Shown here: positions 1-5,750 of the stretch, in pieces | Layout: each line of letters opens with the position of its first letter | Numbering within the stretch: the stretch's first letter is position 1 | Assembly: GCA_964425005.1 (NCBI GenBank) | Contig: CAYRKT010000038.1 | Coordinates: 1-14,156 of the forward strand | Source of the DNA: CAYRKT01 sp964425005 | GTDB taxonomy: Bacteria; Synergistota; Synergistia; CAYRKT01 | DNA length: 14,156 bases | Direction: 5' to 3' | Program-made: the position numbers and the translations under genes | The notes under the pieces: model-generated | Seen by the model: only the letters and a program-made list of their open reading frames with translations | What the model was told of the DNA's origin: nothing | Databases searched by the model: none

Positions 1-724
1 CTGCTGGCCCCACCCCTCCCCCCAGGAGGGAGGCGAGCTCCTCCAGCACCTGAAAGCCCTGGGCCCCTCCGACTCCCTTGCCGCCCGCGATGACCACGTC
101 CGCTTCCTGTATGCTCTTGCCCTCGGGGGATGGGGAGAAGCTGACCAGCTTGAGCCTGCTCTCGAAGAGGTCCTCCGGGAGGGAGGGCCTTACCAGCTCG
201 CCGTCCTCCCGGTAGACCCCCTTCGGGACGGGGAATGTCTTGGGCCTGACCGTGGCCATCTGGGGCCTGTGGAGGGGCGTCTTTATGGTGGCCATCACGT
301 TGCCCCCTATCGCCGGCCTCGTCTGGAGCAGGAGCCCCCTCTCGGGCTCGACGTCCAGGCCGGTGCAGTCGGCCGTGAGCCCCGTCCGGAGGAGCGCTGC
401 CACCGCCGGCAGGGCGGTCCTCCAGGCGGTGGTGGCTGGGGCTAGCACCACCTCGAAGTCGGCCAGCAGCCTCGCGCAGACCCTGGCCGCCACCTCGTGG
501 TCGAACCAGGAGAGGGAGGGGTGCTCCACCAGCATCACCCCGTCTGCCCCGGCCCTGAAGGCCTTCGAGGGGTCCTCCTCCAGCTTGCCGCACAGCATAA
601 GGCACCAGACCTCGCCGCCCCTGACGTCCGCCAGCTCCCTGGCCTTTCCTAAAAGCTCCAGGGTGGAGCTGTGGATCTTGCCCCCCCGGATCTCTGCGGC
701 CACCGCCATCCTGGGCTTTCCCAC
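1..724 (-). CDS. etfA: Electron transfer flavoprotein alpha subunit, 3' part missing at window edge
   Basis: Alpha subunit of the heterodimeric electron transfer flavoprotein, which carries electrons between dehydrogenases and an acceptor via FAD in the cytoplasm. The 241 visible residues cover the N-terminal alpha/beta domain (residues ~5-205), with the family-typical blocks TGLTADCTGLDV (115-124), RPAIGGNVMATI (136-147) and RPQMATVRPK (153-162). The C-terminal FAD-binding domain then begins (VIAGGKGVGGAQGF, 211-224, then LEELASLLGGGVG). Roughly 80-100 C-terminal residues, including most FAD contacts, lie outside the window. The start is taken as GTG at 724-722, because a purine-rich Shine-Dalgarno (AGGGGGGA) sits about 6 nt upstream; the ATG at 709 has no good site. 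It begins 13 nt after the etfB stop, so the two are surely cotranscribed. There is no N-terminal ferredoxin-like extension of the kind seen in some clostridial EtfA proteins. Family assignment is secure; the partner dehydrogenase is not visible. Confidence 0.95.
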   Translation of the reverse strand, partial: MGKPRMAVAAEIRGGKIHSSTLELLGKARELADVRGGEVWCLMLCGKLEEDPSKAFRAGADGVMLVEHPSLSWFDHEVAARVCARLLADFEVVLAPATTAWRTALPAVAALLRTGLTADCTGLDVEPERGLLLQTRPAIGGNVMATIKTPLHRPQMATVRPKTFPVPKGVYREDGELVRPSLPEDLFESRLKLVSFSPSPEGKSIQEADVVIAGGKGVGGAQGFQVLEELASLLGGGVGPA

Positions 725-737
725 GACGCTTCCCCCC

Positions 738-1529
738 TCAGACCAGGTTCAGCGAGCGAAGGATCTGAAGCACGTGCTCCGCCGCCTCGTCGAGCTCCCT
801 GGGCCCAAACCTCCTCCCCTCCCTCTTGACCACGGGCCTGTAGGTCCTGACCACCCTGGTGGGGGATCCCGAAAGCCCCACCTCGTCGGGGGATACGCCC
901 AGGTCCTGGGCGCTCAGGCGCTCCACCTGGGCCTGTCGGGCCCGCTTCTTGCCGGCCAGGGTGGGCATGGAGGGCACGTTTATGCTTCCCGTGACCGCGA
1001 TCAGACAGGGCATGGGCATCTCCAGGGTCTGAAGGCCTTCGTCCAGGGCTCTCTCGACCCGGACCGCTCCACCGAGCACCTCCACCCTTCGGACGTAGGT
1101 GGCGAAGGGCAACCCCATGAGCGACGCCACCTCCGGTCCCACCTGCCCCGTCTCGCCGTCGGTGGACTTCTCGCCGCAGAGCACCAGGTCAAAAGGACCC
1201 AGGAGCTCCAGAGCCCTGGACAGCGCGACCGAGGTGGCCCAGGTGTCGGACCCGGCGAAGGCCCTGTCGGTGAGGAGGACCGCCCTGTCTGCCCCCCTGG
1301 CTATGGCCTCCCTCAGGACCGCCTCTGCCTGAGGGGGTCCCATGGAGATGGCCGTCACCTCGCCCCCGAACCTGGACTTGAGCTGCACCGCCTCCTCCAG
1401 GGCGTTGAGGTCGAGGGGGTTCGCGGTGGAGGAGACCCCCTCTCTCACCATGGTGCCCGTCTCCGGGTCCATCTTGACCTCGTCGGTGTCGGGGACCTGC
1501 TTTATGAGCACCGCTATCTTGATCGTCAA
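738..1529 (-). CDS. etfB: Electron transfer flavoprotein beta subunit
   Basis: Beta subunit of the electron transfer flavoprotein, 263 residues, the usual family length. The N-terminus IKIAVLIKQVPDTDEV is typical of FixA/EtfB. NPLDLNALEEAVQL (37-50) and the nucleotide-binding loop CGEKSTDGETGQVGPE (118-133) match the family pattern GxQxxDGDTAQVGP, which in characterised ETFs binds AMP or, in bifurcating ETFs, a second FAD. The start is TTG at 1529-1527, preceded by AGGAGGGGGC about 8 nt upstream; no ATG or GTG in frame fits better. It is the first gene of an etfB-etfA operon and lies divergent to the chemoreceptor at 1736. In an amino-acid-fermenting anaerobe the complex would serve acyl-CoA, lactate or similar dehydrogenases, and might bifurcate electrons. 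The visible sequence does not settle that; context beyond the left edge would. Confidence 0.96.
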   Translation of the reverse strand: MTIKIAVLIKQVPDTDEVKMDPETGTMVREGVSSTANPLDLNALEEAVQLKSRFGGEVTAISMGPPQAEAVLREAIARGADRAVLLTDRAFAGSDTWATSVALSRALELLGPFDLVLCGEKSTDGETGQVGPEVASLMGLPFATYVRRVEVLGGAVRVERALDEGLQTLEMPMPCLIAVTGSINVPSMPTLAGKKRARQAQVERLSAQDLGVSPDEVGLSGSPTRVVRTYRPVVKREGRRFGPRELDEAAEHVLQILRSLNLV

Positions 1530-1665
1530 GGCGTTAGCCCCCTCCTGCGCTTTATCGCTCCCTTTGTATCGCCGGCTAATATGTTACCCGAACTTCGACC
1601 CTCTAGCTAGACCTCTGCCCGCTTATGGGTAGGGGAAGCTCTAGCTGTGGCGGATTCCTGAGATC

Positions 1666-1671
1666 TATAAT
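1666..1671 (+). promoter_or_regulatory. Candidate sigma-70-type -10 element for the chemoreceptor gene
   Basis: A perfect TATAAT lies in the etfB/chemoreceptor divergent region, an otherwise empty 206-bp gap (1530-1735). It points towards the gene at 1736 and would leave a leader of about 55-60 nt. No good -35 is seen 16-18 nt upstream (best is TAGCTG at 1642-1647), and no flagellar sigma-28 motif is apparent. I could not identify a convincing promoter for etfB on the opposite strand. Confidence 0.4.
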
Positions 1672-1735
1672 AGGCTTTAGGCTTCTTCCATTTGGGGTTC
1701 GGTTTTCTCCTCGAGCTGGGCAGGGGGTGATGTAG

Positions 1736-3757
1736 GTGTCGTTGAGAGGGCTAAGGGCTAAGCTGCTTTCTCTGCCCCTGGTGGTGGGTCTCCTATCCGT
1801 CTCGCTGGTGGGCTTTCTCTCCTATAGGACCTCCGTGAGCGCGCTGGAGCGCGTCTTCGCCTCCCAGGTGGAGCTGATATCCCGAAGCGTCCTCTCCTTC
1901 GTCCAGGGGAGGCTTGAGGAGGTCGGCGAGCAGGCCCGGGAGATGGCGTCCCACGACAACTTCGTCCAGGCCGCGAGCATGGCCGTATTGGGGGACTTGA
2001 CCTTCCTGGAGACCTGGATGAGGGTTGCGTACGCCGATTCGAGGAAGCTCGGGATATCGGCGATGGTCTTCCTCTCCCCTCAGGGGGAGACCCTGGTCTC
2101 GGAGTTCTCCCGCGAGCCCAGGGGGATCGACTTCAGGGGGCTGGTCTCCAGGGCCTCAGGGAAGGCCTACGACGCGATCGTTCCCACCCCGGGCGCGGCG
2201 GTGCTCCTGTCCATCTCCCCCGTCCAATCGGGCGAAAAGGTCCTGGGCTGGTTGGCCTTGACCGCCCATCTAGCTGAGGAGGACCTGGACGGCTTGATGT
2301 CCACCTTTAAGGCCAACATGGCCTTCTTCGACCCGGAGGGCAAGAGGGTCGCCACCACCCTCAGGACCAGGACGGGGGAGAGGAGCAGGGAGCCCATCCC
2401 CCCGGCGGCCTTCGAGAGGGTCTTGAAGGGCGGCGAGGAGTTCGTCAGCAGGGCCGTCCTCGAGGGGATCCCAAGGTACGTGAGGATAGTGCCCCTTCGA
2501 AGCTCGGCCGGCGACATCACCGGCGCCCTCGGGGTGGCCGTGGTCGCGGAGGTGGTGGCCACCGAAGGTAAGAGGATACTCTCTTACGCGGCCCTGTCCG
2601 GGCTCTTCGCCATGCTCCTGTCTTTCGCCCTGTCCCTGCTCGTCTCGCGGGGCATAGTGGGCAGCGCCAGGGTCCTGGAGGCCCTGGCCGAGGGGCTAAG
2701 CAGGGGAGACCTCTCCTCCGACTACTCCTTCTCGGGGGAGGACGAGCTCTCGAGGGCGGGTAGGGCGCTCTGCGGGGCCGTCTCGAATGTCAGGGGGGCG
2801 ATGGTCAAGGCCGCCGAAGTGGCCGAGAGGACCTTCGAGGCCTCCGGGAGGCTGAGGGGGGCGATGGAGTCCCTGGACGCTGAGCTGTCGCGGATAAGGG
2901 AGGCGCTCGCTGGCATAGCCAGCCTGGCCGAGTCCAACTCGGCTTCGGTGGAGGAGACCAACGCCGGCATAGAGGAGGTGGCCGCGGGGGCCCAGACCGC
3001 CGCCAGGTCGGCCGCCGAGGCGGCGGGCATCTCCGGGAGGGTCCTTGGGATAGCCCAGAGTGCCTCGGAGAGCCTGGGTAGGAGCGCCGAGGAGCTGAAG
3101 GGGATGTCGAAGGAGGCCGAGGAGAGCCTCAGGAGGATGGAATCGCTGGTCTCCTCCATCCATCGGGTGTCGGGTTTCGTGAACACCATCACCTCCATAG
3201 CCGACCAGACCAACCTCCTGGCCCTCAACGCCGCCATAGAGGCCGCCAGGGCCGGCGAGGCGGGGAGGGGATTTGCGGTGGTGGCCGAGGAGGTCCGAAA
3301 GCTCGCCGAGGAATCGGGAAGGGCCGCCAAGGAGATATCCCAGGTGATAGGGGCCCTCTCCCGGGAGTCCGAGGAGGCCGCTTCCTCCATAAAGCGCTCC
3401 GTCTCGGGGATGCTCTCTTCCTCCGCGTCCATATCGGAGGTGTCGAGGGAGATAGCCTCGATAGTGGACCAGATGAGGTCCCTGAGCGAGGCGGTGGGCT
3501 CGGTGGCTTCGGTGGCCCAGGGGCAGTCGGCCTCGAGCCAGGAGATGGCGGCTGCGATCGACCATATAGCCAAGGACGTGGTGAGGATAGCCGGACACGT
3601 GGACGACATAAACGGGATGATGGAGCACTTCAGCTCCTCCCTGGGATCCCTCTCCGCCACGGGCGACGGCCTGAGCAGGGCGGTGGAGGAGCTCAGGGGT
3701 GCCCTGGCCTTCTTCAAGCTTGGGGTCGAGGGGTCGAGGAGCATAAGGCCGGCCTAG
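1736..3757 (+). CDS. Methyl-accepting chemotaxis protein with double-Cache-like periplasmic sensor
   Basis: Transmembrane chemoreceptor of 673 residues that would sense an extracytoplasmic ligand and control CheA/CheW. Order of parts: short cytoplasmic N-terminus, TM1 (~10-30), periplasmic sensor (~31-280), TM2 (~281-303), HAMP (~304-356), then a long coiled-coil signalling domain. The sensor looks like a double Cache: a membrane-distal half (~60-165) and a proximal half with the FFDPEGKRVATTL motif (197-209). The hairpin tip is unmistakable (ADQTNLLALNAAIEAARAGEAG, 489-510, then GRGFAVVAEEVRKLAEES). There is no C-terminal NWETF-type tether for CheR. The GTG start at 1736 is chosen because AGGGGGTGA (1722-1730) is a near-ideal ribosome-binding site 5 nt upstream. 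It stands alone on its strand, convergent with the binding-protein gene. The ligand is unknown; amino acids would suit a double Cache and the neighbouring solute-binding gene, but that is inference. Confidence 0.95.
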   Translation: MSLRGLRAKLLSLPLVVGLLSVSLVGFLSYRTSVSALERVFASQVELISRSVLSFVQGRLEEVGEQAREMASHDNFVQAASMAVLGDLTFLETWMRVAYADSRKLGISAMVFLSPQGETLVSEFSREPRGIDFRGLVSRASGKAYDAIVPTPGAAVLLSISPVQSGEKVLGWLALTAHLAEEDLDGLMSTFKANMAFFDPEGKRVATTLRTRTGERSREPIPPAAFERVLKGGEEFVSRAVLEGIPRYVRIVPLRSSAGDITGALGVAVVAEVVATEGKRILSYAALSGLFAMLLSFALSLLVSRGIVGSARVLEALAEGLSRGDLSSDYSFSGEDELSRAGRALCGAVSNVRGAMVKAAEVAERTFEASGRLRGAMESLDAELSRIREALAGIASLAESNSASVEETNAGIEEVAAGAQTAARSAAEAAGISGRVLGIAQSASESLGRSAEELKGMSKEAEESLRRMESLVSSIHRVSGFVNTITSIADQTNLLALNAAIEAARAGEAGRGFAVVAEEVRKLAEESGRAAKEISQVIGALSRESEEAASSIKRSVSGMLSSSASISEVSREIASIVDQMRSLSEAVGSVASVAQGQSASSQEMAAAIDHIAKDVVRIAGHVDDINGMMEHFSSSLGSLSATGDGLSRAVEELRGALAFFKLGVEGSRSIRPA

Positions 3758-3781
3758 GCCTGAGCGCTGGTCGAAAGGTTA

Positions 3782-3804
3782 AGGGGGGGTCGCCGACCCC
3801 CCCT
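3782..3804 (-). terminator. GC-rich hairpin between convergent genes, probable terminator of the binding-protein gene
   Basis: A 10-bp perfect stem (3782-3791 with 3795-3804; seven G:C pairs flanked by A:T, T:A and C:G) closes on a GCC loop. It lies 16 nt after the solute-binding-protein stop and 25 nt after the chemoreceptor stop. On the minus strand it is followed by TTAACCTTT, a weak U-rich tail. On the plus strand the tail has no T-run. It therefore most likely ends the minus-strand transcript and may slow readthrough from the chemoreceptor side. Confidence 0.65.
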
Positions 3805-3819
3805 CGATCTCGATCCCTA

Positions 3820-4569
3820 TCAGCTGGGCTTTTGCTCCTTCTTGGAGAACCATTTCTGGATCAGCCTGTCCAGCTCCCCGCTCCCCTTCATCTCCTCCAG
3901 GACCTTGTTGATCCCATCCAGCAGGGCCTTGTCCCCTTTCCTCACGGCTATGGCCTTGCCGGCCTCGGTGATCTCCTGGTCGAAGGCTATCTTGACCTTT
4001 CCCTTGAAGTCCGGGGCCTCCAGGAAGCTCTCGGCCACCACCTTGTCCATCAGGGTGGCGTGGGCTCTGCCCAGGACCACCTCGCGGACGCAGTCGTCGA
4101 ACTTCTGGAACCTCTTGACCTCCGCGCCCTCTATCTTGCTGGAGAAGGTGTCCTGTACGGTGCCGAGCTGCACGGCGATGACCTTGCCCTTCAGGTCCGA
4201 AAGCCCCTTTATCGAGTCGTCCTCGGCCCTCACCAGGAAGGAGCTCAGGCTTATGTAGTAGGGGATGGAGAAGTCCACCTTCTGGGCCCTCTCGGGGGTG
4301 GCCGACATCCCCGCTATCACCGCGTCTATCTTGCCCGCCATGAGGGAGGGTATCAGCGAGTCGAAGGCCATGTCCACCCACTCCACCTTCTTGCCCAGCC
4401 TGGCGGCTATGGCCTCCATGAGCTCCACGTCGAGGCCGGCGAGCTTGCCCGCCTGGTCCCTGAACTCGAAGGGCGGATAGGTGCTCTCGGTTCCCACCCT
4501 TATGACGTCCTGGGCCAGGGCGGTTCCGACCAGGCACAGGAGCAGCACCGCTATCGACAGATGCCTCAA
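3820..4569 (-). CDS. Periplasmic amino-acid-type solute-binding protein (family 3)
   Basis: Extracytoplasmic substrate-binding component of a polar-amino-acid ABC importer, 249 residues. A Sec signal peptide occupies residues 1-19, with likely cleavage after GTALA and before QDVIRVGT; there is no lipobox, so it should be a soluble periplasmic protein. Family signatures include TYPPFEF (30-36), GLDVELMEAIAARLG, FDSLIPSLMAGKIDAVIAG, and ATPERAQKVDFSIPYY, whose Arg94 matches the alpha-carboxylate-binding Arg. QLGTVQD (134-140) and Asp175, the usual amino-group ligand position, follow. I place the start at TTG 4569-4567. The upstream GTG at 4578 lies inside the Shine-Dalgarno GGAGGTGG and cannot be used with it. 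No permease or ATPase gene is adjacent, so it must use a transporter encoded elsewhere or feed another receptor. It is convergent with the chemoreceptor and divergent from the secreted-protein gene. Confidence 0.93.
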   Translation of the reverse strand: MRHLSIAVLLLCLVGTALAQDVIRVGTESTYPPFEFRDQAGKLAGLDVELMEAIAARLGKKVEWVDMAFDSLIPSLMAGKIDAVIAGMSATPERAQKVDFSIPYYISLSSFLVRAEDDSIKGLSDLKGKVIAVQLGTVQDTFSSKIEGAEVKRFQKFDDCVREVVLGRAHATLMDKVVAESFLEAPDFKGKVKIAFDQEITEAGKAIAVRKGDKALLDGINKVLEEMKGSGELDRLIQKWFSKKEQKPS

Positions 4570-4574
4570 GCCTA

Positions 4575-4582
4575 CCACCTCC
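4575..4582 (-). promoter_or_regulatory. Ribosome-binding site that fixes the binding-protein start
   Basis: GGAGGTGG read on the minus strand, with its GGAGG core 8 nt from the TTG at 4569. The GTG that would give three extra residues (MVG) is embedded in this same site, so initiation at the TTG is strongly favoured. Confidence 0.8.
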
Positions 4583-4602
4583 GATCTGAAGTCGAACCTT
4601 AG

Positions 4603-4610
4603 TGTATAAT
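4603..4610. promoter_or_regulatory. Overlapping divergent -10-like elements
   Basis: TATAAT at 4605-4610 faces the secreted-protein gene at 4651. Its complement contains TATACA (4608-4603), which faces the binding-protein gene. Spacing would give short leaders of roughly 27-34 nt, with each ribosome-binding site well placed. The -35 regions are poor in both directions. If both elements are real they overlap, so only one promoter could be occupied at a time. Confidence 0.4.
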
Positions 4611-4650
4611 TCTACCTGCTCGCTCCGCTAGCACAAGGAGGTGGTCCCCG

Positions 4651-5742
4651 TTGAGGTTCGCCCTGCTGTCCCTCGCGCTCCTGTGGGCCCTGGCGTCGCA
4701 GCCGTCGCCCGCCATCTCGGGCCTCCTCGAGGTCGAGGACGAGCTGGCCATAAGGATCCACCTGGTCGAGGGGGGTGCCGTGCGGGTCATGCTCCCCTGG
4801 AGCGACGGGTGGATGGTCGTGGACGAGGTTTCCTCCTTCGACCTGAGCCCCAGGGAGGGGGCCTTCACGGCGAGCCGTTGGGGCAGGGTGGGTGAGGTGG
4901 TGGCCACCTCGGTGAACGCCGTGCACCTCCTCTTCGGGGTCAAGGGGGGAAGGGGGGTGACCTATAGCCTCTTCCCCGCCGGCCTCGGCGGGGGCAGGGG
5001 CTCGATAGTCCTGAAGAGTCCCCCCGGCAGAGGTCTCTTCTCCCTCTTCTACCCCTCCACGGGATACCTGGTCCTGGTCGAGAGGGGCATACAGTTGATC
5101 GTCGATCCGGAGGGGGCTATGCCCCTGGCCGAGGGCGACGAGCTGATCCTCTTCCCCCAGAGGGCGCCCGAGGACCCGCCGCTGGAGGCCAGGGTGGAGA
5201 ACTGGGAGGGGGGTGCGGTGGAGGTGCTCTACCTTCGCTCCGGGTGGAAGAGGGTGGCCACGGTGGCCAGGCCAGTCAGGGGGGTCGGGAGGTTCGCCGG
5301 GTCGCTCTACCAGGGCGTGGGCGGGGTGAGGGCCAACCACCCAGGGGTGATATGCGTCTCCACCTCCCCCTTCGGGCAGGTGGGGGGCTTTCAGGTCATC
5401 CCCTACGGGCACTCCTTCTCCCCCGAGATGAGGGAGCCCGCCTGGTCGAAGGCCCAGTGGATGATCCTGAGGCCCACGGGCGAGAGGCCCCTGGAGGGCG
5501 ACCCACCCCTCTTCTACGGACACCTCCTGCCCTCCGTCGACAGGAGGAAGGCCCTGCGGGAGGAGCGATGGGACTTTTGGCTCCTTCGAAACAGCCTGGT
5601 GATGGAGGAGATGGAGGGCGGCAAGCTCAGGAGGCTCAGGGAGGGGGTTGGGCTCGACGACGATGCCCTCGAGGGGGTTAGGGTCATGAGGATCTTCTTC
5701 CCCCTCCACCGGCTCTGGCGGGAGGACTTCCTCGAGAGGTGA
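4651..5742 (+). CDS. Secreted protein of unknown function, upstream partner of FeoB-like membrane protein
   Basis: I do not recognise this 363-residue protein. Residues 1-21 form a Sec signal peptide (MRFALLSLALLWALA core, possible cleavage after PSPA) with no lipobox, so export to the periplasm or beyond is likely. There are no further membrane segments. The body is rich in short hydrophobic beta-like stretches. A glycine-rich block around 207-275 looks the most constrained, containing GVGRFAG, RANHPGVICVSTSP and GGFQVIPYGHSFSPEM, with a single Cys (235). His230, His254 and His291 could be ligands, but this is speculation. The TTG start at 4651 is supported by AAGGAGGTGG about 9 nt upstream. 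The stop is 8 nt before the ATG of the next gene, so the two should be cotranscribed and may act together. The leader (GGAGGTGGT...TTGAGG) closely resembles that of the divergent binding-protein gene. It is a real gene; function unknown. Confidence 0.8.
   Translation: MRFALLSLALLWALASQPSPAISGLLEVEDELAIRIHLVEGGAVRVMLPWSDGWMVVDEVSSFDLSPREGAFTASRWGRVGEVVATSVNAVHLLFGVKGGRGVTYSLFPAGLGGGRGSIVLKSPPGRGLFSLFYPSTGYLVLVERGIQLIVDPEGAMPLAEGDELILFPQRAPEDPPLEARVENWEGGAVEVLYLRSGWKRVATVARPVRGVGRFAGSLYQGVGGVRANHPGVICVSTSPFGQVGGFQVIPYGHSFSPEMREPAWSKAQWMILRPTGERPLEGDPPLFYGHLLPSVDRRKALREERWDFWLLRNSLVMEEMEGGKLRRLREGVGLDDDALEGVRVMRIFFPLHRLWREDFLER
5736..5742 (+). promoter_or_regulatory. Ribosome-binding site that favours the ATG start at 5751
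   Basis: GAGGTGA overlaps the stop codon of the upstream gene and lies 8 nt before ATG 5751. The alternative GTG at 5739, which overlaps the upstream stop as GTGA, sits inside this motif and has only a distant GGAGG (5721-5725) upstream. The ATG is therefore preferred. Confidence 0.65.
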
Positions 5743-5750
5743 GGACGGGG

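Noticed and set aside
240..1610. Long plus-strand open frame (456 codons) across the etf genes
   Set aside because: It is the antisense shadow of etfA and etfB, whose minus-strand products match their families throughout. Its translation is low-complexity Pro/Leu/Arg/His typical of a high-GC shadow frame.
1601..1646. Direct repeat CTCTAGCT at 1601-1608 and 1639-1646 in the etfB/chemoreceptor gap, as a possible operator
   Set aside because: Only 8 bp, the copies are 38 bp apart (start to start), and there is no further symmetry or link to a promoter element. It is within chance expectation for a 206-bp region.
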